From a virus, in IMG/VR virus record IMGVR_UViG_3300042563_003307, positions 62,001-126,000 of that record: a stretch of DNA of 64,000 bases; one strand, given 5' to 3'. Under the pieces are notes generated by a model. That model did not search any database. It had not been told where the DNA came from and was given only the letters and a program-made list of their open reading frames with translations. The position numbers and the translations under genes were made by a program. Each line of letters begins with the position of its first letter. The stretch's first letter is position 1. Shown one piece after another: positions 15,929-21,274 of the stretch.

Positions 15929-16079
15929 TTATAATTTATAAAAAGCTAATAATTCTTTAGATTTTTTAATTTGTTGTCTCAGTTCTTCCATTTTTGAGTG
16001 AGACAACTCTGACATGTCATACAATGCTTGCATCATCACTATTTGATTTTCTAACATTAATATTTCTATTGCATTCATA
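15929..16079 (-). CDS. hypothetical protein, 49 aa
   Basis: The ATG at 16077-16079 (MNAIEILMLENQIVMMQALY) lies just after the promoter at 16102-16135. The longer reading to 16171 would put its own start upstream of the promoter and is rejected. Short helical protein ending in KSKELLAFYKL. Confidence 0.6.
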
Positions 16080-16101
16080 ATTTTCTTTGTTTTAATTAGA
16101 T

Positions 16102-16135
16102 ATGTAAATATAATCAAAAACTTTTTATCAGGAAA
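16102..16135 (-). promoter_or_regulatory. promoter of the 49-aa gene
   Basis: -33 GTTTCC, -7 TATATTTACAT, 20-base spacer. Confidence 0.72.
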
Positions 16136-16168
16136 CATTAATCCCAAAAAGTTATTAACAATTTTACA

Positions 16169-16195
16169 CAAAAAAGCCCGGCATTAACCGGGCTT
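16169..16195 (-). terminator. intrinsic terminator after the HNH gene
   Basis: Stem AGCCCGG/CCGGGCT with a T run on the minus strand, directly after the HNH stop and before the promoter at 16102. Confidence 0.88.
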
Positions 16196-16202
16196 TGAGA
16201 AT

Positions 16203-16715
16203 CTACTTGTCGAAAAATAGATATTGTTTCCATTCGTCTGGAATGTTTTCGATATGTTTCATTAACATAAGGAAATGAGGTCTTCTGGGTTGCGGAATGG
16301 TCTTACCGTACTCTTCCAGACTTAAGTCTGCTTTTTCACCATTGCATTTTTTGCAGGCAGTGGTAAGATTTTCCCAGGTGTTAGGACCTCCTTTTGATTG
16401 GGGAATAACATGGTCTATTGTAAGTTTCTTTCTGTCGGATTCTTCGCAATAAACGCATTTATGGTTGTCTCTCTTAAAGACATTTTCTCTGGTTAGAGGA
16501 ACGTTTCGGTGCTCAGTATAAATGTACTTTTGTACTTTTATAATCGAAGGCTTATAGATTTCAGCATCAGGGTCGCATAGACCAAATTTACAATCATGCT
16601 CCCAAATCACTTTTGCGTTTCCCTTATACACTATTGAAAATGCTCTAAGACTACTGATAACACTTCGAGGCATATAGCTCGAATCGATTACTAATGTTTT
16701 GTTAAAAATGTTCAT
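16203..16715 (-). CDS. HNH endonuclease
   Basis: 170 aa. The HNH core is clear: CVYCEE and a paired KKCN hold the zinc, LTIDHVIPQSKGG gives the first H, and TWENLTTACKKCN gives the N and second zinc half. The N-terminal 80 residues (TLVIDSSYMPRSVISSLRAF) are those of the common stand-alone bacterial/phage HNH family. It may act in packaging, homing or host DNA breakdown. It is followed by a strong terminator (16169-16195) and sits at the 3' edge of the tRNA array. Confidence 0.88.
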   Translation of the reverse strand: MNIFNKTLVIDSSYMPRSVISSLRAFSIVYKGNAKVIWEHDCKFGLCDPDAEIYKPSIIKVQKYIYTEHRNVPLTRENVFKRDNHKCVYCEESDRKKLTIDHVIPQSKGGPNTWENLTTACKKCNGEKADLSLEEYGKTIPQPRRPHFLMLMKHIENIPDEWKQYLFFDK

Positions 16716-16730
16716 GATATTAAATATTTG

Positions 16731-16816
16731 CGGAGAGCAGAGGTTACGATCCCCATCCGGTTCTCCCGGACCAACTGTTTAGCAAACAGCACTGAAGCCA
16801 CTTCAGATTACTCTCC
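16731..16816 (-). tRNA. tRNA-Ser(GCT)
   Basis: Cloverleaf with 7-bp acceptor GGAGAGT/GCTCTCC, anticodon loop TTGCTAA, long variable arm and a T-arm with loop ATCGTAA. Encodes no CCA. Last gene of the array in transcription order. Confidence 0.85.
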
Positions 16817-16826
16817 AAGTTAATTG

Positions 16827-16920
16827 CGGAAGATGACGGATTCGAACCCCCACACCATTTTAATGATCGACGCATTTCAAGTGCGCTGCCGGTACCCAGA
16901 CTCTTTCGGCTTAATCTTCC
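16827..16920 (-). tRNA. tRNA-Ser(TGA)
   Basis: Acceptor GGAAGAT/ATCTTCC, anticodon stem GCGCA/TGCGT with loop CTTGAAA, a long variable arm, T-loop TTCGAAT. Class II, as expected for Ser. Confidence 0.88.
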
Positions 16921-16930
16921 AATTTGTTTG

Positions 16931-17003
16931 TACCCCTAGAAGAATTCGAATCTCCATTTAACATCTTAGAAGGATGTTGCATTTCCATTTATGCTATAGG
17001 GGC
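16931..17003 (-). tRNA. tRNA-Arg(TCT)
   Basis: Anticodon stem ACATC/GATGT with loop CTTCTAA; acceptor GCCCCTA paired with TAGGGGT apart from the first pair; discriminator A. Reads AGA, a common codon in AT-rich phages. Confidence 0.88.
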
Positions 17004-17098
17004 ATAAAGCCAATCCCGTAGATTGGCCGCTCGGCTTTAGGTACCAAGTTTGCAAGAATAAATCTCTGACCAGGACTTATACCCTCTGGGTATCGTCG
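17004..17098 (-). other. structured tRNA spacer
   Basis: No complete cloverleaf. Two strong hairpins are visible on the minus strand: one with stem ATACCC/GGGTAT, one with stem CCAATC/GATTGG inside a wider AAAGCC/GGCTTT pairing. Possibly a processing element or a decayed tRNA. Confidence 0.4.
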
Positions 17099-17170
17099 TG
17101 TGTTTCCGGGTTTCGAACCCTGTTCTCTACATTCACAGTGTAGCACTTTACCGATTAAGCTAGAAACACC
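17099..17170 (-). tRNA. tRNA-His(GTG)
   Basis: Anticodon stem CTACA/TGTAG, loop CTGTGAA; acceptor GTGTTTC/GAAACAC with an extra G at -1 as needed for tRNA-His. The T stem has one A-G mismatch. Confidence 0.85.
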
Positions 17171-17177
17171 ATATTAG

Positions 17178-17248
17178 TCTCGAATAGTGGAATCGAACCA
17201 CTGCCCTTTGCATGTAAAACAAATACGCTACCATTACGCCAATTCGAG
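17178..17248 (-). tRNA. tRNA-Val(TAC)
   Basis: Acceptor CTCGAAT/ATTCGAG, anticodon stem TTTGT/GCAAA, loop TTTACAT, discriminator A. Confidence 0.86.
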
Positions 17249-17312
17249 TTTTGAGAGGGTTAGGTATGGCTCACCTCTCCGTGACTGACGTCCTACCTTA
17301 ACAGTCTAATTG

Positions 17313-17385
17313 TTCCCCCGGATGGCCTCGAACCATCTACCCCTCCGTTAAAAGCGGAGTGCCCGTCCACATGAGCTTCGAGAGA
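17313..17385 (-). tRNA. tRNA-Lys(TTT)
   Basis: Anticodon stem CTCCG/CGGAG, loop CTTTTAA. Acceptor TCTCTCG pairs with CGGGGGA through several G-U pairs. Confidence 0.86.
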
Positions 17386-17395
17386 TTGTATTTTG

Positions 17396-17467
17396 TTGCG
17401 ATAAGGAATTTCGAAATCCTGACATCTCCAATATGAGCGGAGTACTCTTCCTCTGAGTTATATCGCA
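17396..17467 (-). tRNA. tRNA-Met/Ile2(CAT)
   Basis: Acceptor TGCGATA/TATCGCA, anticodon stem CTCCG/TGGAG, loop CTCATAT. Elongator Met or lysidine-type Ile2; the sequence alone does not decide. Its 5' end overlaps the last codons of the upstream endonuclease gene by 10 bases. Confidence 0.82.
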
Positions 17468-18090
17468 TTTTTTAATTTTTCAAATTCACTTAATACAAAT
17501 TTTTCATTATATCTACCAGAATCTTTAATTATATAAGGAACATATCCACATTTAATTATTTCTTGGATTTTTATCCTATCTCTGTTTTGGACCTGTTCTA
17601 ATGAATGATTTTTGGTAATTTTTTCATAGTGCCATTTACCATTCCATAAAATAGCAATTTTTATTGAAGGTATTATAACGTCTGCATCCCATCCATTAAA
17701 TATACATTCATTTGTTAAAATATTTTTAAATTCATTTTGACATAATTCAGCAAATAGTATTTCATTTTTGCTTCTTTTATTTTGAGATTTAGCGCTATTT
17801 AATCCACCTCTTCTACTGTATTCTAAATGATTAGGATGTGCAACTGCACATGATTTAGAACAAAATTTAGAATTTCTTTTGTGCCATTTTACCGTAAATT
17901 CATTTTGACATGACATGCAACATAGTTTAACGTCAGGGTTTGCATTGGCACTTATTTTTTTAGAAACTTTTTCATTAATTTCTTTTCTTTTGGCTTTAGT
18001 ACTAAAACCTCTAGAACATTTTGTTGAACAGAATCTGCCAGAACCATAAGTTCCTTCATGTTCGTTGTTGCAATTTTCACATGTTTTCAT
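17458..18090 (-). CDS. free-standing homing endonuclease, EDxHD/Vsr-like
   Basis: 210 aa. Two N-terminal Cys clusters (CENCNNEHEGTYGSGRFCSTKC and CCMSCQNEF ... KFCSKSC, residues 4-25 and 57-82) look like zinc fingers of homing nucleases. The C-terminal half has E in KNEILFAEL, D in GWDADVIIP, H in WNGKWHYE and D in NRDRIKIQ, the order of the EDxHD homing family with a Vsr-like fold. It sits between two tRNAs inside the array, and its stop codon lies within the tRNA-Met gene, as for a mobile gene inserted at a tRNA boundary. Family call is by motif only. Confidence 0.75.
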   Translation of the reverse strand: MKTCENCNNEHEGTYGSGRFCSTKCSRGFSTKAKRKEINEKVSKKISANANPDVKLCCMSCQNEFTVKWHKRNSKFCSKSCAVAHPNHLEYSRRGGLNSAKSQNKRSKNEILFAELCQNEFKNILTNECIFNGWDADVIIPSIKIAILWNGKWHYEKITKNHSLEQVQNRDRIKIQEIIKCGYVPYIIKDSGRYNEKFVLSEFEKLKNAI

Positions 18091-18135
18091 ATTATATATA
18101 TCTACATATTATTCGAACTTTTAAATTTGCCTTAG

Positions 18136-18208
18136 TAGTCTATGAAGGATTCGAACCCTCATCTTCCGATCCGTAGTCGAATGTTACTATCCGTTGAACT
18201 AATAGACT
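18136..18208 (-). tRNA. tRNA-Arg(ACG)
   Basis: Acceptor AGTCTAT/ATAGACT, anticodon stem TTCGA/TCGGA, loop CTACGGA. ACG needs adenosine-to-inosine editing by host TadA to read all CGN codons. Confidence 0.85.
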
Positions 18209-18213
18209 AATTG

Positions 18214-18288
18214 TGTCCTTGGGAGGGATCGAACCTCCATATCTCTCGGTTATGAGCCGAGCGCCTTCACCAATTTAGCTACAAGAAC
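18214..18288 (-). tRNA. tRNA-Met/Ile2(CAT)
   Basis: Acceptor GTTCTTG/CAAGGAC, anticodon stem CTCGG/CCGAG, loop CTCATAA, discriminator A. Class I, elongator-like. Confidence 0.84.
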
Positions 18289-18295
18289 CTTACAG

Positions 18296-18366
18296 CACGG
18301 GTGGAGGGATTTGAACCCCCATCGCTGGTGTTGGAGACCAGAATGCTACCGTTGCACTACACCCGT
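18296..18366 (-). tRNA. tRNA-Trp(CCA)
   Basis: Acceptor ACGGGTG/CACCCGT, anticodon stem CTGGT/ACCAG, loop CTCCAAC, discriminator G. Confidence 0.88.
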
Positions 18367-18442
18367 AAATATGTAGGATATCGCTTAACCTACCAGGTTT
18401 TACCCATTAAATCATATTAAATGACCCAAGACGATTTTTTTG

Positions 18443-18533
18443 TAGATATGGGCAGAATTGAACTGTCCGGCACGTCCATGTTCCTTGCAACTGCGAAGTA
18501 CTGAGGATTGCTCTACCACTGAGCTACATATCT
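18443..18533 (-). tRNA. tRNA-like gene with enlarged anticodon arm, isotype undetermined
   Basis: Perfect acceptor AGATATG/CATATCT, a normal D-arm (GCTCAGTGGTAGAGC) and a T-arm with loop TTCAATT. Between them are 41 bases instead of about 22, with no 5-bp stem closing a 7-base loop. The best pairing (TCCT with AGGA) leaves an 18-base loop that contains TTGCA. Either a decayed tRNA or one with an insertion. Confidence 0.5.
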
Positions 18534-18540
18534 GACCTAG

Positions 18541-18618
18541 TTGCGATTAGAGGAGTTGAACCTCTGGAGGGTATATCTACCGATACGGCTCATGAGACCG
18601 TCTCTGACCAACATCGCA
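18541..18618 (-). tRNA. tRNA-like gene, CAT anticodon, class II arm and minimal D-arm
   Basis: Acceptor TGCGAT/ATCGCA, anticodon stem ACGGT/GCCGT with loop CTCATGA, a variable-arm hairpin GGTA-GATA-TACC and a good T-arm (AGAGG/CCTCT). Only about 10 bases separate acceptor and anticodon stems, so there is no standard D-arm. A long variable arm with a CAT anticodon is not a normal Met or Ile type. Confidence 0.5.
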
Positions 18619-18621
18619 TTT

Positions 18622-18797
18622 TAGAGCCACGTAACAGGGATCGAACCTGTCTACCGAATCTTGTCAAATACTCTCATCTTGTCGACCTTTCAGAGGCATA
18701 TTCTATTTAACTCTTCATGATTTTCCACCTTACGTCTAAAGTGTTCCATACATAACTAGTTAAAAGATCCAGTTGTCACCATTGACTACGGACATTT
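18622..18797 (-). other. tRNA spacer with isolated T-arm remnant
   Basis: Near 18625-18655 the minus strand has a full T-arm (ACAGG-TTCGATC-CCTGT) followed by TACGTGG, but no matching 5' acceptor or anticodon arm within tRNA distance. The 130 bases upstream hold a direct repeat ATCTTGTC (two copies on the plus strand) and no gene. Probably the 3' half of a lost tRNA. Confidence 0.4.
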
Positions 18798-18873
18798 TGG
18801 TGGACCCTGTAGGAATCGAACCTACTCCTCTAGTTCTTCAGACTAGCGTACGCACCAGCTATACCAAAGGTCC
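18798..18873 (-). tRNA. tRNA-Phe(GAA), CCA encoded
   Basis: Acceptor GGACCTT/AGGGTCC, anticodon stem CTAGT/ACTAG, loop CTGAAGA. The 3' end reads ACCA, so CCA is encoded, unlike most genes of this array. Confidence 0.88.
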
Positions 18874-18908
18874 ATAAAAGTATAATATCCGTTATAATAC
18901 CGACCCAG

Positions 18909-18945
18909 TTTCCCAGGACCAGGTTGGATTCGAACCAACATCTCT
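18909..18945 (-). other. isolated T-arm, tRNA 3'-end remnant
   Basis: The minus strand carries a perfect T-arm (GTTGG-TTCGAAT-CCAAC) and CTGGTCC, but the tRNA-Tyr gene lies directly upstream, leaving no room for the other arms. A truncated tRNA. Confidence 0.45.
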
Positions 18946-18953
18946 TTTTTACG

Positions 18954-19035
18954 TGGGCAGCAGTGGACTCGAACCACTCCCTTTAGAGACCGATTTTACA
19001 GACCGGCTGCCGTATCCGAACGACTTTTGCTACCC
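18954..19035 (-). tRNA. tRNA-Tyr(GTA)
   Basis: Acceptor GGGTAGC/GCTGCCC, anticodon stem CCGGT/ATCGG, loop CTGTAAA, long variable arm as in bacterial Tyr, discriminator A. Confidence 0.88.
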
Positions 19036-19041
19036 TTATTG

Positions 19042-19115
19042 TAGTGATATTAGGAATCGAACCTAAAACCTCTTCGGTATCAGCGAAGTGCTCTAACCAA
19101 TTGAGCTATACCACT
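19042..19115 (-). tRNA. tRNA-Ile(GAT)
   Basis: Acceptor AGTGGTA/TATCACT, anticodon stem CTTCG/CGAAG, loop CTGATAC, discriminator A. Confidence 0.88.
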
Positions 19116-19120
19116 AGTTG

Positions 19121-19176
19121 ATTACCATCTGACTCTTTTCGAACTTTGCAGGCTCGTATCATTCCTTAATGGTAAT
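19121..19176 (-). ncRNA. 56-base tRNA-like stem-closed element
   Basis: Ends pair perfectly over 8 bp (ATTACCAT/ATGGTAAT). The interior has a CATT/AATG hairpin and a GTTCGAA sequence like a T-loop, but no anticodon arm. It is too short for a tRNA and is wedged between tRNA-Ile and tRNA-Asn. Confidence 0.35.
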
Positions 19177-19179
19177 TTG

Positions 19180-19251
19180 CTCTTCCCCTAGGACTCGAAC
19201 CTAGATAAAATGATTAACAGTCATCCGTAATAACCTTTATACGAGAGAAGA
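19180..19251 (-). tRNA. tRNA-Asn(GTT)
   Basis: Acceptor TCTTCTC/GGGAAGA, anticodon stem GATGA/TCATT, loop CTGTTAA, discriminator G. Confidence 0.87.
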
Positions 19252-19257
19252 ATTTTG

Positions 19258-19329
19258 AGGACCCTGAGAATTTCGAAATCTCGACCCGTTGCCTAACAAA
19301 CAACCGCTCTGCCTCTGAGCTAAAGATCC
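19258..19329 (-). tRNA. tRNA-Asn(GTT), second copy
   Basis: Acceptor GGATCTT/AGGGTCC, anticodon stem GTTGT/GCAAC, loop TTGTTAG. Differs widely from the first Asn gene and has T as discriminator base, so it may not be charged normally. Confidence 0.75.
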
Positions 19330-19424
19330 AATTTAGTCTTTTGCTTACCTCTAAATAATTTACTTTGCCAACCGGGCCTTAGTTCCCGGCGCTTACCAAT
19401 CATACTGGAGTAATTATTCCTTTG
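19330..19424 (-). other. structured tRNA spacer
   Basis: 95 bases without a gene. One strong hairpin CCGGG/CCCGG with loop AACTAAGG on the minus strand. Nothing else seen. Confidence 0.35.
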
Positions 19425-19498
19425 TTGCGGGTGAGGGACTCGAACCCCCGACCTTAAGCTTATGAGGCTCACGAGATACCAACTTCTACCAACCCGCT
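19425..19498 (-). tRNA. tRNA-fMet(CAT), initiator-like
   Basis: Anticodon stem TGAGC/GCTTA with loop CTCATAA. The first acceptor pair is A-A, an unpaired 1-72 position as in initiators, and the order AAGGTCGGGGG after the anticodon arm resembles bacterial fMet. It lacks the three G-C anticodon pairs of a typical initiator. Confidence 0.7.
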
Positions 19499-19503
19499 AT
19501 TTG

Positions 19504-19592
19504 TTTCCCTTGAAGGACTCGAACCTTCATCAACTTACGTTGAGCAACCACATTCAATAGTGGTCCATGTTTGCCAATTTCACCAAAGAGAA
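19504..19592 (-). tRNA. tRNA-Leu-like, 8-base anticodon loop
   Basis: Acceptor TTCTCTT/AAGGGAA, Leu-type D-arm (GGTGAAATTGGCAAACATGG), a 5-bp variable-arm hairpin TCAAC-GTAA-GTTGA and a normal T-arm. The anticodon stem ACCAC/GTGGT closes an 8-base loop, TATTGAAT, so the anticodon cannot be assigned by rule. Extra loop bases are known from frameshift-suppressor tRNAs. Confidence 0.65.
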
Positions 19593-19696
19593 AACTACTA
19601 AATAAATTTCGTCTGCAAAGTACTCTTTATCATATGTAGTAACCTTATAGTCCCGATAGAATTTGCAGATTCTATACTTGCCTATCCAGTTTGTTG
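19593..19696 (-). other. tRNA spacer
   Basis: 104 bases without a gene; inverted copies of TCTGCAAA and TTTGCAGA at about 19612 and 19663 could pair. No tRNA arm set seen. Confidence 0.35.
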
Positions 19697-19770
19697 CCGA
19701 GATGACGGGACTCGAACCCGTGACCTTCGCCGTGACAGGGCGACATTGTTACCAACTCTACTACACCTCG
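19697..19770 (-). tRNA. tRNA-Asp(GTC)
   Basis: Acceptor CGAGGTG/CATCTCG, anticodon stem TCGCC/GGCGA, loop CTGTCAC, discriminator G. Confidence 0.88.
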
Positions 19771-19779
19771 ATTATTTTG

Positions 19780-19855
19780 CGGTCCCGGAGGGTTTCGAAC
19801 CCTCATTTTAGAGCAGTGACAGTGCAATTCCCCGACCAATGGGGCTCACAAGACC
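19780..19855 (-). tRNA. tRNA-Asp(GTC)-like, weak anticodon stem
   Basis: Acceptor GGTCTTG/CGGGACC and a good T-arm. Loop CTGTCAC is closed by only three pairs (GCA/TGC) and the D stem is unusually long (CCCC/GGGG). Possibly diverging from a second Asp gene. Confidence 0.65.
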
Positions 19856-19860
19856 TTTTG

Positions 19861-19932
19861 TGGAGCTACCGGGATTCGAACCCGGAATAACAGAATGCAA
19901 ATCTATCGTGATGCCAATTTCACTATAACCCC
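19861..19932 (-). tRNA. tRNA-Ala(TGC)
   Basis: Acceptor GGGGTTA/TAGCTCC including the G3-U70 pair required by alanyl-tRNA synthetase; anticodon stem ATAGA/TCTGT, loop TTTGCAT. Confidence 0.9.
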
Positions 19933-19971
19933 AAATGCACTTCCTCGACTGTTTAGTGCGAACCAACGTAG

Positions 19972-20043
19972 TATTGCGTATGGGATTCGAACCCATGCCT
20001 CATCATAGAAAGTGATACGTGTTTACCCCTTCACTAACGCAAC
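19972..20043 (-). tRNA. tRNA-Glu(TTC)
   Basis: Acceptor GTTGCGT/ACGCAAT, anticodon stem TATCA/TGATG, loop CTTTCTA, discriminator A. Confidence 0.87.
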
Positions 20044-20049
20044 ATTTAG

Positions 20050-20121
20050 AGCCTCTACAAGGAATCGAACCCTGTTATCTTGTGTACAAAACAAGCGCAT
20101 CACCATTTATGCTTTAGAGGC
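20050..20121 (-). tRNA. tRNA-Thr(TGT)
   Basis: Acceptor GCCTCTA/TAGAGGC, anticodon stem CTTGT/ACAAG, loop TTTGTAC. Confidence 0.88.
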
Positions 20122-20127
20122 AAATCA

Positions 20128-20196
20128 ATTAAAGTGGGTGTTTGAATCCCTTCTCCGCTTTATCAGTGCGGTGCTTTACTACTAAGCTAACTTTAA
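20128..20196 (-). tRNA. tRNA-Ile(GAT)-like, degenerate
   Basis: Acceptor TTAAAGT/ACTTTAA. Anticodon loop CTGATAA with an A-A mismatch closing the stem (CCGCA/AGCGG), and a T-arm whose closing pair is also A-A. Either a fast-evolving second Ile tRNA or a decaying gene. Confidence 0.6.
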
Positions 20197-20202
20197 TCCT
20201 TG

Positions 20203-20275
20203 TACCCAGGGAGGGATTCGAACCCTCAATATCTAGTTCCTAAGACTAGCGTGTCTACCGTTCCACCACCAGGGC
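20203..20275 (-). tRNA. tRNA-Leu(TAG), short variable arm
   Basis: Anticodon stem CTAGT/ACTAG, loop CTTAGGA, Leu-type D-arm (GGTGGAACGGTAGACACG). The variable region is only ATATT, unlike the long arm of bacterial Leu. The acceptor has one T-T mismatch. Confidence 0.78.
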
Positions 20276-20334
20276 AAATCTAATTCTATGCTCACAATAT
20301 GTAGTTCTATGAATTAGTAACAATCTCATCTGTG

Positions 20335-20410
20335 TCTGGATAGCAGGATTCGAACCTGCGTGCTCTAGCGTCCAAGGCCAGCGAGATAAACCGGGCTCCT
20401 CTACATCCAG
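20335..20410 (-). tRNA. tRNA-Pro(TGG)
   Basis: Acceptor CTGGATG/TATCCAG, anticodon stem CTGGC/GCTAG, loop CTTGGAC, discriminator A. Confidence 0.87.
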
Positions 20411-20420
20411 AAATTATTTG

Positions 20421-20491
20421 TTGCCTGTGGAGGTAACGATCCTCCTCCGATGCTGTCAAAGAGCATTGTACTACCTTTATACGAACAAGCA
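20421..20491 (-). tRNA. tRNA-Gln(TTG)
   Basis: Acceptor TGCTTGT/ACAGGCA, anticodon stem ATGCT/AGCAT, loop CTTTGAC. T-loop is ATCGTTA instead of TTC-type. Confidence 0.84.
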
Positions 20492-20870
20492 TTATTTCAA
20501 ACTTGGTTTTTAACTAGGTTTCGGAGCGCATCACTTGTATTTTCAAAGTAACGGAACATTCTTAAAGCTTATTGAATGAACTGCCTAATTAAATTTCCAG
20601 TATCACCGCGAGGAGGTGTTTGATTGATACCGCTGAGCTTCGTTATTCTCCGGAGAATATTCTCCTTTGGATATTCGTTTCATGCTACTTCTATGTTTAT
20701 CGGCCGATTCCATATTTTCGCCATTATACAATTTATTTCTTTTCGTCATCCCCTACTGCCCACTTGGATGCGGTTACGAAAGCGTTCCAGTCTGTTCACG
20801 ATACAATTTACAGTACCTCGAGAGCGATTTCCCGTTAAGAACCGATACTTGTGACCGGCAATCAATTTAG
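20492..20870 (-). ncRNA. 380-base non-coding block in tRNA array, possible structured RNA
   Basis: No convincing gene: several short frames are open in parallel on both strands, as expected by chance in sequence with few AT stops. The GC content looks higher than in the surroundings. Plus-strand dyads include GTATCA/TGATAC around a CACC/GGTG hairpin (near 20600-20630) and two overlapping palindromes around TTCTCCGGAGAA and GGAGAATATTCTCC (near 20645-20667). It could be a structured RNA like the small RNAs of T4 tRNA clusters, or debris of tRNA loss. Confidence 0.35.
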
Positions 20871-20946
20871 TTATCATGACAGGATTCGAACCTGCGATTG
20901 GAAGACTATTACCTCTACCCGTGCTAACCATCTACACTACATAATA
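20871..20946 (-). tRNA. tRNA-like gene with irregular anticodon arm, isotype undetermined
   Basis: Good acceptor TATTATG/CATGATA, D-arm GTGT/GCAC and T-arm GCAGG/CCTGT with loop TTCGAAT. The best anticodon arm is GAGG/CTTC closing loop TAATAGT, which lacks the invariant T33 and would read as anticodon ATA. Isotype uncertain; probably non-standard. Confidence 0.5.
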
Positions 20947-21010
20947 GCTACACTGTGGTATATCAATTTAATACCCTTAATATTTACTCAATGACGAGCA
21001 GTATAGTTTG

Positions 21011-21082
21011 AGCAGATAGGGAGAATCGAACTCCCATCTTTAGATTGGAAGTCTAAAGTAATGGCCATTATACGATATCTGC
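21011..21082 (-). tRNA. tRNA-Gly(TCC)
   Basis: Acceptor GCAGATA/TATCTGC, anticodon stem TTAGA/TCTAA, loop CTTCCAA. First tRNA after the promoter at 21128-21162. Confidence 0.88.
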
Positions 21083-21127
21083 AAATTTGGTTATCAGTAT
21101 GTCAAAGAACCTTTGTTCTAATTTGTT

Positions 21128-21162
21128 ATGTAAATATATAACAATTCTTTCAATCGGTAAAA
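21128..21162 (-). promoter_or_regulatory. promoter of the tRNA operon
   Basis: Minus-strand -33 box TTTTACC and -7 box TATATTTACAT, 20 bases apart, with the TTAAC repeat upstream. It drives the array from tRNA-Gly onward; tRNA-Cys lies upstream of it. Confidence 0.8.
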
Positions 21163-21198
21163 CTTTAAGTGTTAAAATTATGTTAAAGTTTTAATTTG

Positions 21199-21268
21199 AG
21201 TCTCCGTACAGAATCGAACTGTATCTGTAGCGTTTGCAATGCTACCGGTCGCCATAACCATCAGAGAC
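21199..21268 (-). tRNA. tRNA-Cys(GCA)
   Basis: Acceptor GTCTCTG/CGGAGAC, anticodon stem TAGCA/CGCTA with a final A-C mismatch, loop TTGCAAA. Separated from the rest of the array by the tRNA promoter. Confidence 0.82.
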
Positions 21269-21274
21269 ATATAA

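Noticed and set aside
15929-16171. 80-residue reading with start at 16171
   Set aside because: Its first 31 codons cover the promoter at 16102-16135; the ATG at 16079 follows the promoter properly.
17004-17098. Possible extra tRNA between Arg(TCT) and His
   Set aside because: Hairpins are present but no T-arm or acceptor pairing of tRNA type can be built.
18091-18102. TATATATAAT sequence before the homing endonuclease gene as a late promoter
   Set aside because: It touches the start codon, so the transcript would lack the start; could be chance in AT-rich sequence.
20620-20931. Four overlapping short frames in the tRNA array
   Set aside because: They overlap each other in different frames and on both strands, show no protein-like composition and include a tRNA-like gene on one strand.
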